DNA from: Oegoconia quadripuncta
Taxonomy: Eukaryota > Arthropoda > Insecta > Lepidoptera > Autostichidae
Assembly (NCBI GenBank): GCA_949316235.1
Contig: OX438742.1
Coordinates: 36,896,853 to 36,960,852 of the forward strand
Reading direction: 5' to 3'
DNA length: 64,000 nucleotides
Positions 11,801 to 20,166 of the stretch are shown here, piece after piece. The position numbers and the translations under genes are program-made. Within the stretch, counting starts at the first letter, position 1. Each line of letters opens with the position of its first letter. The notes below the pieces were generated by a model. The model worked only from the letters and a program-made list of their open reading frames with translations, was not told the origin of the DNA and ran no database searches.

Positions 11801-12548
11801 ACGACGAATAGGCTTTACGATTTTCATTCTTCCTAATTATAATGAAAAGTACTGAGAGCTTGCTTGTGATAGGTACGAAGCGAGAGAAAATGACGGACGT
11901 TTTCCTTGAAGGTGGATCTGTATCATTGTTATTAAATAACGCGTAATGAAGAAAGGACTATTGGGTCTACGTAGTCTGGTCAATGATGACTTCCTATACC
12001 TTATTGTACAATAAAAATTATACTATAAATAAAGCGTTAGGACAGGCCTCCAGAGTGGTATTAGAAATATAGAAAAACTAATGCTACAATCTAGTTATAA
12101 AAGAAATAAATTAAATATAGTGTTCAATCACAAACTCTCTGAATCCCTCACTCTTCTTTGTAATCACAATAAGAAAATAGAAAAGCGTTCTAAACATTAT
12201 TTTATTTTGGGACTGTCTATCTTATCTCTGACAACCGGAACACAACAATGCTAACTATTGACATTGCTGTTTGGCGCAGACTTAGTTGATATGTAGTAGG
12301 CGGGATTGTCCCGCGGCCTCCGATTAGTAAACCCTATGTTGTTTAAATTAAGCCACGGAGGTGGTTATCTGAGGAATATGTAAGTGATAAAATTTATTTT
12401 GTCGATAGTAACTAAATAGTCTTGAAATCGTAAAATGTTTCAGATTTTGCAACGGTGGCGAGTGGAGTTCGATGGCGACCTGGACATCCAGTTCGATTTT
12501 TTATTGTCGCCCAAGTCACCAGTGTCATTGCGCCTAGTCGAATGGTAG
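2651..12548 (+). CDS. CYP314A1: Mitochondrial-clan cytochrome P450, CYP314A1 (shade)-like, C-terminal two thirds
   Basis: Exons 2651-2841, 9243-9438, 9815-9977, 10456-10689, 11440-11637 and 12444-12548 join in one frame (1087 nt, first base completing a codon) to give 361 residues and a TAG stop. In order the protein shows the helix C motif ERWYHLRRHL, the I-helix DKKAAIIDFITAGIET, the K-helix ExxR as EAFR, PERW, and the haem loop FGRGRRMCPGKR with its cysteine ligand. Mitochondrial insect P450s of the CYP314A1 type hydroxylate ecdysone at C20 to give the active hormone 20-hydroxyecdysone. The haem loop and the DKKAAIIDFITAGIET block fit CYP314A1 better than CYP302A1 or CYP315A1, which is my family judgement. 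About 160 N-terminal residues, including the mitochondrial targeting signal, must lie before base 1. The first intron here is 6.4 kb and carries a mariner-type transposon; all key residues are intact. Confidence 0.8.
3105..3285 (+). repeat. Dispersed repeat, GGGTGTTATG family copy
   Basis: It starts ataacgggtgttgtttgatgg and ends aaaatcggttcagccgtttcg plus agctttta. The order of blocks is the same as at 300-475 and 55290-55500. It lies in the large P450 intron. Confidence 0.6.
3838..3985 (+). repeat. Dispersed lepidopteran-type repeat
   Basis: Blocks gctcacgcctgttttccg, ggggtaggcagagac, gatcctgacatacc and cgctcttcggttagtgggt follow one another in the order I associate with a widespread moth and butterfly interspersed repeat. 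It is noncoding. It is single copy in this window, so support is from recognition only. Confidence 0.45.
4640..4790 (+). repeat. Probable retroposon 3'-tail fragment
   Basis: The order tttggggtcggcgcagtatg, cttcttttccaatcttc-like, gctgttacatcattc, cccttcatatcaccctt resembles a common lepidopteran LINE tail. No coding content. The rest of 3985-5840 around it shows no gene. Confidence 0.35.
5850..6119 (+). repeat. Left 270-bp terminal inverted repeat
   Basis: It is the reverse complement of 7704-7973 along its full length as read by eye, including an a-run and the ggaacaac inner end. Chance ORFs on both arms encode the same peptide because the arms are copies. Confidence 0.9.
6198..7259 (-). 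CDS. Transposase, IS630/Tc1/mariner superfamily (DDD type)
   Basis: This 353-codon ORF starts at ATG (7259) and is unbroken. The N-terminal third is helix-turn-helix DNA-binding sequence (VSKSKIHRVLKKHGFKSY). The catalytic aspartates are in IIWTDESNFS, FQQDGAPAHNS and WPARSPDLTPLDFFFWGY; 40 residues lie between the second aspartate and that of PLD, near the spacing of DD39-41D families rather than the 34 of classical mariner. Such enzymes cut the element out and paste it at TA. No inactivating change is visible. Closest named family is uncertain. Confidence 0.88.
   Translation of the reverse strand: MAYQVSFDLMEAYFLNDKDISRSLRWYGVKYPDRQIPSRKVLKRLVNNLKTLGRFDKRPREPQQENHTINDEELGILIYFSAFPKASVREGEHEIGVSKSKIHRVLKKHGFKSYVEGRLAQKLLPGDTERRKNFCLDIQARLLEDPNFLDNIIWTDESNFSNNGMYNRNNNRIWSKENPLRVTETNNQVRFSLNCWYGLLKNRVFLIHFYQGTLNTEKYLGILQILRDKIRNHSAAEQENLIFQQDGAPAHNSRRAADFLNECFPTWIGTNGPIRWPARSPDLTPLDFFFWGYVKDMLYKKRYEKVGELQTELCHITSSVHHKMIRKSTGSGLIKRLATCVRQEGSHFEHLIN
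7704..7973 (-). repeat. Right 270-bp terminal inverted repeat
   Basis: Partner of 5850-6119. It ends ccataactttgggacgccc-tgta next to the TA duplication. Confidence 0.9.
7985..8309. other. P450 intron, no gene seen
   Basis: AT-rich noncoding sequence right of the transposon. Nothing recognisable. Confidence 0.5.
8310..8462 (-). pseudogene. RTE-type LINE 3' fragment
   Basis: The minus strand encodes, with frame breaks, the familiar C-terminal order R..GRP..RW.DDL..VAG..WM, then GEA..QQW. Here one sees gatggacgaacgacg, gtcgccggaagtcgctgga, and the tail block gggagaggcctatgttcag. The same type of tail is at 19230-19482 (+). It is truncated and dead. Confidence 0.55.
8640..8815 (-). repeat. Dispersed repeat, GGGTGTTATG family, inverted copy
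   Basis: In reverse it reads cgacgggtgttatgtg, ttgacggcgttgaatg, the vertebra tccag...gtccat, and ends agctttta-acaca. It matches the family at 300-475 and 3105-3285. Confidence 0.6.
9243..9438 (+). CDS. CYP314A1: CYP314A1-like exon
   Basis: It follows cttttttcag and encodes SVCGLMLGTRLGFLEKW, then FRAQRDSYYGAPLWKFAP and SEETIHT. The donor is gttagta at 9439, which is weaker than its neighbours but is the one that keeps frame (phase 2) with the exon at 9815. Confidence 0.85.
9815..9977 (+). CDS. CYP314A1: CYP314A1-like exon (I-helix)
   Basis: The acceptor atttgatag ending at 9814 gives IVSELMEEAKNRKRG in frame. An acceptor at 9819 would shift the frame, so 9815 was chosen. The exon ends with DKKAAIIDFITAGIET, the oxygen-binding I-helix (A/G-G-x-E/D-T), directly before gtaaga. 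Confidence 0.85.
10456..10689 (+). CDS. CYP314A1: CYP314A1-like exon (K-helix ExxR)
   Basis: It follows cggtcttcag and encodes LANSLVFLLYLLSGRPDW, then VRAAVNEAFRLLPTAPFL with the ExxR pair, then KLPVG before gtaagt. It is noticeably GC-richer than its surroundings, as are the other exons of this gene. Confidence 0.87.
11440..11637 (+). CDS. CYP314A1: CYP314A1-like exon (haem-binding loop)
   Basis: It follows ctgggttacag and encodes TFVLAHTGAACRREENFW, PERW and FGRGRRMCPGKRFVE. The last is the haem-thiolate signature, and its cysteine is present. It ends LLLAK before gtaaca. Confidence 0.9.
12444..12548 (+). CDS. CYP314A1: CYP314A1-like terminal exon
   Basis: It follows aaatgtttcag and encodes 34 residues (ILQRWRVEFDGDLDIQF to SLRLVEW) and the TAG stop. 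The length and the WRVEFDG strand fit the C-terminus of mitochondrial P450s. A polyadenylation signal lies 115 bases further on. Confidence 0.85.
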   Translation: MLQRWRVEFDGDLDIQFDFLLSPKSPVSLRLVEW

Positions 12549-12662
12549 AAACAAGCATAGCAAAGGACTCGAATGTGAATAATCAAATTTGCAATTTGAT
12601 TATGTCCATTGAATGTAAAATGTAAGTTTGGTGAATTCCACATCACGCCACGTAACTAGTAT

Positions 12663-12668
12663 AATAAA
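12663..12668 (+). terminator. Polyadenylation signal of the P450 gene
   Basis: AATAAA lies 115 bases past the TAG stop at 12548, a plausible distance for a short 3' UTR. Confidence 0.5.
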
Positions 12669-12669
12669 G

Positions 12670-14260
12670 AGTAAGAACACCTTATTTCAAAAGGAACCAA
12701 TATAAAGTTCGCAGAATTATAAATTTCAACTAGGTATTACCCAATGATTACTCTATTAACGATTATGACTAAATTAGTGAATGATGAATTAACAAATTAT
12801 ATATTAACTGCTTAAGCAACTGCTGATCAAATTAGTTAAGTAATTAAATTTCGAAGAAAGGATACTGTGGTGCAGTTAGCCTATGTAACTGTGATTTGCA
12901 TTTCCTGTATAACCAGATATACATGCAAGTATATCGACAACAAATGGCTGACGTATTTTTTTAGATCTTGCTTTTATTCAACGAAAATGTTTACTAAATA
13001 AACCAATGCCCCTTTACAATGTAACAATCTGCATTACTGTTTTTTCGAACAATACAGAAAGATACGTTTATGAATGATCAAATGTGAGACTATTTTAGTT
13101 TATATTATATGTCGATAATAAATTATTTATTAGCAATAAGATTATGCATGATATTATGATGGTTGATGAACTTATGTAATAATTATTATCCAGTGTTACA
13201 TTAATTTATAAGAAAAAAATGAATTACTTTGTGATGTTTTATGATAGTACCATTTATTTTTGGTCAATCTGGTCCTTCCAGCCGGATTTTCTCATCTTGT
13301 TAGAGATCTAACAATTTATAATTTGTAGACTGAATGCATTTAAAGAAACTATGTTTCCTAGACGGTGTTCTAAAAGTGAGCACAATGTTATAATACAGGG
13401 TATTGGCACAGTCTGCTCAAATTGTACACTTCTTTCCATTTTTGAGAGAACTCACATATTTTTTGCGTAGGCACTGTATTTTTAAAGCTTAACATTTAGG
13501 TATAGATATTACTAGAGTTAGTTTGTAAAATATGGCTGTGTTAATATCAAAAAGCATATTTATAAATATTAAACCGTAATACCTCTTGTTGTAAAAGACT
13601 GCAACTGCCAATACATGCATTTTATCAGAATTATTTAGGTAATAGCAAAGGGTATTTTGTATAATAAGGAATCTGCATGCATTGCACTTTGACTAATAAT
13701 AATTAATCAAGATCAAAGATTTACATCGTGCTTGTTATAATAAAAATATATAATATATGTAGATATAAAAATAATTATCTAGGATTATTGGTGTCGATTC
13801 TGATGACACTTCTCTAAACTGAAACCAATTTCAATCTAGTTCTACCCGTTCTAATTATTCTATAAAGTAATAGATGACCGTGGAAGTAGAGACGCCTCTT
13901 CAGAATCGACATGATTAAAAGGTCAAATTCTGCTGATGATGTTATACCCCCGCAGTATTACTTTTGTAGACACCCATCGACCGGATTTGCCCTGGACCGG
14001 ACAGCTAACATGAAAATCACTTACAATCCGTCAGGTTGGTCAAATAGGTTATGTAACAAAAAGCTCTTGAACCCTCAAAGGGCGTATCCTACGTGGTTGA
14101 TCAATATATCTTTGGAAATGAAAATTCACGATATAAATCGAGGTTTTTATAACTTTAACATGAGTCTAGTCAAAAGCGAAAATAATATATTATGTATTAA
14201 AAAAATTAAAATTTTTGTTTAACGTTAAAATTGGGCGGGAGTTCAATTTGTGCGTTAAAA
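12670..14260. other. Intergenic, no gene seen
   Basis: Very AT-rich. A 103-codon ORF at 13911-14222 has no recognisable domain and its second half is low-complexity lysine, isoleucine and asparagine, so it is probably chance. Confidence 0.5.
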
Positions 14261-14494
14261 ATGGAGACAAACGAACATCGTGCATTTATTAAATGCCTGA
14301 ATTTTTTTTATAACAGGGTTTTTTTAACTGCCGCCTATTTTGTGACGCAGGACGACAAGTAACAAGAATATTACACTCCGTGGGTTGACCAATAATACGG
14401 AGAAATAAAAATGAAGCAGCTGCTACCGAAAAGGCTGGGTTTCAGGTGGTGCATCACCCGCTTTATTTGCCGGACCTACTGATTTTCTGACTGA
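14261..14494 (+). pseudogene. Internally deleted mariner remnant
   Basis: ATG at 14261 opens METNEHRAFIKCLNFFYNR, like the start of many insect mariner transposases. From about 14420 another frame gives AATEKAGFQVVHHPLYLPDL, which matches the region around the third catalytic aspartate (normally HPPYSPDLAPxD). The two lie only about 150 bases apart, so most of the transposase, including the first two aspartates, is missing. Confidence 0.45.
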
Positions 14495-14499
14495 GCTCA

Positions 14500-17470
14500 C
14501 TATGGTGACTACATCTTAAATACATATGATTTTGATATAATTTTCTAAGAAATTCACTACGTTTCCAAAAAAATTTGATCAACCTAATAGTATTTCGAGT
14601 AGACAAACTAGGTATTTGAAAGTTCACAAAAAATTTGATCTTCATACAAAAGCTTTAGATTTTCAACAGGGACATCAAATTTTTTTGTGAATTTTTAATA
14701 GTTATAGAATAAAAGTTGATTGCCTTCACAGACAAAAGAACGGTTTTTGAACTCCTCTTGACTGCCATAATTCCTTTGGTCAGGGTCCAATGTTACGTAA
14801 TTGTAAGGCTATCAGATCAGATACAAAACTAAGCGTAAATTCAAACTCAGCCTTGTCAATTTCCCATTTGACGTTCGAGCTTAAACTTAAGCTCCGTCTC
14901 TGAATGTCAACCTAAGAAAACGAACTTAACGAACCTACTGGATAATGAAAGCTTCCCTTAATTATATCTTTTAACAATACTAGTCGTTAGTCGTTTTCAC
15001 CGTACATTGATTCCCCCATTGTTCCAACGTTCAAGATTCATATGGATTTATCAAAATTTAACGCACTAAGCGACAGAGCTAAGCAATTGTATATATAGTA
15101 ATAGTAATAATAAATAATAGTAAAATCTTTGGTACTGAGCGAGAGGGCTGCCGTGTACGGTCTGTCCTTTTTTGACCGACTTCATATAAGGGCTGTATTG
15201 AATTTAGAAAAGTCAAGTTACATCAATTGTAAAAATATACTGGAAAAACGATTGAAAGAAGCTTATATCACCATCACAACTTTTAATAAAAAAAAATAAC
15301 TTGATTTTTGACCTGGGTTCGGGCCTATATATACTCATTGTAGAGATAACCTTTTGTTCCTGTAGATAGTATTCGTTATTTATACATTATGTACCTACTA
15401 TTATATAAAAGGAGAACCAAAGGCGCATTATGAAAGGTTTTATAAAATTCTCACGTGAACGCGAAAACGGGATCAGCGCGGGTAACACCGCGAGACGTTC
15501 CATACTTATTTTTTCTCTTCATACTCACTTCATGCTTTCACGATAACATTCTAAATGGTATTTCTTTTTTCAGCAATCAAAATCTAATCTCACTAAGCGT
15601 CATTGACTACATAGTTATAGAAATATGGATCATCCAAGATATTTATTGCTAGTTTTCGTTTCGGTAAATTTGTAATTTGGCTAGGATCCTATGTGGGATA
15701 AAATATGACTCTAACTCACAATGAAATCTTCGAGACCTTTCTAATGGGTATTCGACCACGCATGACTCATGAGTCGAACAGAAATTCAAAGTTGCGAAAT
15801 CGCACTCGCTCGTGTGGAAATGACCACGCCTCTGTTTACCTCATTTAAAATAAAAATTTTTCGGCGCGCTATCCATAAATTCTATTAGCGTTTCGATATC
15901 TGTTATAGTTTTAGGTATATACGAATTTGAAATTCCTACCATTTGCGTTACCTATATACACTCACCGAACAGGCTTCCATATATTCCGAATTAGAAGACG
16001 TTTTTGACGTCAAAATAATGGTTACCCCTAAACCTTCTTAAACGTTGCTGAGTGTGACGTGAAGGCTGTTTATGCGTGCGTATCTATGTGTTACCGTAAA
16101 TTCGCCTTAAAGTACAAATTGTCTAGTTAGTTCGCAAAGAATTCCTATTTTTTGGAACAACCTCATCTTCTGGTCTCACCGATTATAACATAGAGTTTCT
16201 ATTGAATTGTGCATGTCACGTTACGCACTTAGGGTATGTTAACCGACTTCAAAAAGGAGATCCTCAATTCGTGCATTTGTATATTTTTAATGTATTTACA
16301 CCGATTACTCTGAGATTTGACGGATCGATTTGAGTCATTCTATTTGTAAATTGAAGAGAATACCCTGAAATACGTTCAATTGAAATTTTATTAAAAGTAG
16401 TTTTCTAGTAATTATTGGTATAGCAAAATCATAATAGGTTTTTAGATTCTTGAACGTTGTCGCAGAGATTAGACACAATTTTGGCGATGTATGGAAGTAA
16501 TGTAGAGAAGGTCGATATGTTACCAATAAATACAACAAGTCGGAGATCATAAGGTCGAGCTGGTATACCTCAATGGTTATCTAAAAGGTAGGAGCTAGAA
16601 AGGTCAGGGAGTTGGTAGATATGAGCGCTTTAATTAGGTATATATATATTTACTTTGTAGTGGCTGTTTCCAGAGATCCTTTCATTTTCTCCACCCTGAA
16701 TCTAAAAGTTGAAACTGAATGACTGACTGACAGACAGGTCTATTAAGCGTGCCGCTCAATTAGTGGTTATAATATAAAGAGGAAAAACAAGAATGTCAAG
16801 CTGTAGTTGATATAGATTCCGATGTTTTAAAGTACTGCAAATAGTTTGCAGCACCGTCGACTGTAATTTCGTGTGGTGTCCCCTTAACGAACAGGTTCTG
16901 AATTTTGTGAATTGCCAAATTTCTTTGGCAGGTGCGTTATTATATTATTGGTTAACTTAGAGACGCACTAAGAAACGATTTCGTAAAATTCCTACGGGAG
17001 ACGGGAACATACCTACATAAAATTACTTTGCACAAATATAGAATACGATAGAATATTTCTTTTTAATTGATATCCTCTTGTTTTGTGAATTTCCTTGATG
17101 CGGAATTATAATTCCGGTTGAAGTGAGATAATTATCAACTTATTGACGACAGATGATCTGCAGAATAATACGATAATTTGTACATTAACGGCTTTCTAAC
17201 TTTAATGTTAACTATGACTTGAATGCATTTTATTTGTTATAGAAATTACGGACTGTGCATTCCAAATTTAAAATATGGTTTATTATTATAAATCAGACAA
17301 TGAAATTATATTTATCTAACAATAAGTGCAACTTCGTATTAAACAGATTTAGGATAAGATTGTAACAGTGACATAAATTTCATCCTGTTTATTTTATAAG
17401 GGTTATTTACCTTACAGATTATTTTTGTATGGTTTTATAAACGTATTGCATTTAAAAAATTATTTTTTTG
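14500..17470. other. Intergenic, no gene seen
   Basis: I see only short ORFs without domain signal, microsatellite-like ta runs and a short palindromic patch near 15760 (gcatgactcatgagtcg). Repeated aaaaaatttgatc motifs occur near 14570-14690. Confidence 0.5.
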
Positions 17471-17863
17471 TTTCAAAACATTCCTAATCCTACCTTTCTA
17501 TGTGGCACAGCCTTCCCACTAGGAGAGGGTATGAGCCATAGTCCTACACTCAGGTTCAGTGCAGATTGGTGGTTTTTGTGAGTTACAGTGATCACGATTT
17601 TCAGTGTTTTCAAGCTGCTGTTGTCGATGGCCTGCAATTGACAACAACCGGGACCGATTATTGATTTCTCCGAAGCATGGAAACACACATATCTAAATGC
17701 CCCTAGAGTTCATCCATTCAAGGAATGATCGCTTAAAAACGAATACCACTGCACCACAAATACCTAAATTTTGGCTCATGGACCCAGATATAAAGGAGAA
17801 CACCGCACCGCCGCCTAAATAAATAAATAAAAAGCGCCCTCGACTGAGTTGAGTGATACTAGA
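17471..17863. other. Noncoding, probably dispersed-repeat derived
   Basis: The 71-codon minus ORF at 17473-17688 has no domain signal. Base composition is higher in GC than the flanks, as repeat-derived DNA often is, but I cannot name the family. Confidence 0.3.
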
Positions 17864-17997
17864 CGACCGATTTGGTGTAGTGGTTAGAAACTCTGCTGCT
17901 ATACCAAAAGGTCGCGGGTTCGAATCCCACTAGGGGCATATGTTTGTATGATGAATACAGATATGTGTTCCCGAGTTATGGATGTTTTTCATTTATA
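17864..17997 (+). repeat. tRNA-derived SINE
   Basis: The head contains a polymerase III A-box-like tggtgtagtggttag and a perfect B box ggttcgaatcc at 17917-17927. It is followed by a non-tRNA body (ggggcatatgtttgt, gagttatggatgtttt). The head cannot fold as a working tRNA with CCA-ready acceptor stem, and a second copy shares the same body, so it is a SINE and not a tRNA gene. Confidence 0.75.
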
Positions 17998-17999
17998 TG

Positions 18000-19013
18000 T
18001 CGGATATGGTGGGTTCGAGGGTGTGGGCGTTGCTAGCGACCGGGACAATGCCAGTCGCGTGGTAAGGGTGGCTCGGGCAAAGGCGATATTATTGCAAACT
18101 ACGATAGGAAATCGACAACGTATTCACATTCGATGATGACCATGAAACCTGAGATGCTTTCTGTTGAATAGAAAACATGTGCACACCCCTCGTGCCGTAC
18201 AACTTGGCCCCCGTGTGCACTCTGTGGAACTCAACCGGAGTAGTCTATAGTTCCGATCGGATTTAGAACCTGTCGGGATTTTATGATGGAAACGTTGAGA
18301 GGAGGGAATTATGGCCATTTGAGCCTTGTAGATAACCAAGTTTGATAATTGGTATTCTATTATGAAAAATAATTCCTTCTAGTTAACTCGGTAATCAATC
18401 GGGATTATTTTTTCTCGTAGAAAACCGCTATTTGGTTTTCTACGACGAATATAATTTTCTTCCTAGCTAACTCAGTTTATCATATATTTTTATTTTTGGT
18501 ATTTTTGCCATCGACTCGCTAAGGAGAAGAAGTTTATCAAGTGGGATTATTTTTTCCTCGTGGAAAACTACGAAAATAATATGTAATAGACTTAATCTCT
18601 TTATTACATCAATTCTATATAATTATAAATTAAATAACAATTCAACATTTCAGAAAACGGCTTCTTCTTAAAAAAAGTGAAATAAACTAAAAGGAGAAAT
18701 TTTTTCAAGGCAATATGCCCAACACAAATTTTGCCTTAACGGAACTTAACGTGGACAGAGGCTGAATGGCATTCTGAAGAAATTAATGAAATGAACTTCT
18801 TCCATTTGTTGTATTGGTTACATATCTCTTGAGCAGAAGTCAGTGATTGATTACTGATATGTAGATGACTGAACTTTCGTGTCCCATAAATAATAATAAA
18901 TATCCTTAGACATACACACAGCGCCATCTAGTTCCACAATAAGCAACTATAGACTTGTGTTGTGGATACCAGATGGTTGATGTACTACGTAAATACATTT
19001 CTTTTTGTAAATA
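18000..19013. other. Between the two SINEs, no gene seen
   Basis: AT-rich. The motif tcgtagaaaac / ttttctacga recurs around 18413-18445 and a similar block tcgtggaaaac is near 18567, suggesting a locally duplicated short sequence. Confidence 0.4.
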
Positions 19014-19163
19014 AATACTTATTATAAATGAAAACATCCATAACTCGGGTACACATGTCCGTATTCATCACACAAACATATGCCCCTAGCGGGATTCGAA
19101 CCCGCAACCTTTTGGTATAGTGGTCAGAGTTGCTAACCACTACACCAAACAGGTCGTCAAAAA
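19014..19163 (-). repeat. tRNA-derived SINE, inverted copy
   Basis: On the minus strand it repeats the head gacctgtttggtgtagtgg, the B box (complement at 19092-19102) and the body of the copy at 17864-17997. The two copies face each other about 1 kb apart. Confidence 0.75.
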
Positions 19164-19229
19164 AAAGCTGCTGAAATCTTCGGCACTGTCACCTTACAGA
19201 AGAAAATATGAATAATTTACTGAAGAAGT

Positions 19230-19482
19230 ACAGGAATGATATAGTGCAGCCGATTGGTAAATTGAAGCGGCAGTGGATAGTCGCCCAAAGATGATGGCCG
19301 GTAGGTCATTGTACTCGTAGTTCGAGTAGAGACCACGCACCGGCAAGCGCAGTGTAGGACGTTCATTACAAGGTTGACGCATGACCTGTTACAGGTCGCG
19401 GGATGTAACTGGATGCAGCCGGCTACCATAAATCTATGGGGGAGGCCTATGTCCGGCAGTGAACATCCTGTAGCTGATATGA
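19230..19482 (+). pseudogene. RTE-type LINE 3' fragment
   Basis: The plus strand keeps the order agaccacgcaccggcaagcg (RPRTGKR), agtgtaggacg (SVGR), gacctgttacaggtcgcggg, tggatgcagccgg, gggggaggcctatgtccggc and the terminal tgatatgatta. This is the C-terminal codon block and 3' tail of RTE-type elements, with frame breaks. Confidence 0.6.
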
Positions 19483-19531
19483 TTACTTACTAATCATTAC
19501 CACGGTTCTAAAATGATTTTATTATGTCCAC

Positions 19532-19716
19532 TGTTGTGAATTATATCTTTTAAATTTATCTGTGCATAAACGCGCTAGCAACACTAGCTATTTCTTTGGG
19601 ATCTATGGTATAGGAATCGAGAATCTGTGGTCTCCGTCCATGAATGAAAAGTGATTAAAACGTAAATATTCAAGTAAATGGTGTATTTATTATAGAAAAC
19701 GAGAATTTTCCCAACA
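19532..19716 (+). repeat. 5' LTR of BEL/Pao element
   Basis: It starts tgttgtgaattatatc and ends gaattttcccaaca, and is almost identical to 26735-26918. Confidence 0.92.
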
Positions 19717-19717
19717 A

Positions 19718-19730
19718 GTGGCGACCGTGA
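19718..19730 (+). other. Primer binding site
   Basis: tggcgaccgtgag starts within two bases of the LTR end and would pair with the CCA end of a host tRNA. The TGGCGACCGTGA form resembles sites reported as tRNA-Arg in some insect LTR elements; that identity is from memory. Confidence 0.65.
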
Positions 19731-19749
19731 GCATTAAATAAAACCTGCA

Positions 19750-20166
19750 ATGGCGGAACAATTCAAGTTGACGAAAATACACCGCGAACGCAATCAAATT
19801 CGGAGAATATTTAATCGGGCGGTGACCGAGTTGGAAAGCCGGATCGCTTCCAATCAAGATCATGCCGTGGATGTAGTTTATTTAAAGGAGAAGATGGATA
19901 AATTAAAACTTTTAGATTCATGTATACAAGATGAACTACTATCGGCAGAAAATTTTAGCGAAGCGACTTATTCCAAGGAGATTGACGAGGCGGAGGAGTA
20001 CGCCACAAAATTCCTAAGAGTACAGCACATGTGCATTGCGAAAGATAAATCAGAACAAGGTACTACAGCCCGCGAAAACAGAAGGAATTATCGTCTTCCC
20101 CAACTAGAGGTCAAGAAATTTGACGACGACCCTAAAAAAATGGATCCAGTTTTGGGGACAATTTAG
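19750..20166 (+). CDS. Gag N-terminus of BEL/Pao element (frameshifted)
   Basis: The ORF opens MAEQFKLTKIHRERNQIRR and runs 138 codons in a charged, probably helical Gag N-terminal region to LPQLEVKKFDDDPKK. There a run of seven A bases (about 20134-20140) shifts the frame and a stop follows. The next ORF continues the expected sequence WIQFWGQFRKVH, typical of BEL Gag. Removing one A would restore the reading frame, so this is probably a point mutation rather than two true genes. Confidence 0.75.
   Translation: MAEQFKLTKIHRERNQIRRIFNRAVTELESRIASNQDHAVDVVYLKEKMDKLKLLDSCIQDELLSAENFSEATYSKEIDEAEEYATKFLRVQHMCIAKDKSEQGTTARENRRNYRLPQLEVKKFDDDPKKMDPVLGTI

Noticed and set aside
17870..17940. A tRNA gene at the B-box sequence
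   Set aside because: The head is followed by a shared non-tRNA body and a second inverted copy exists at 19014-19163, so it is a SINE.
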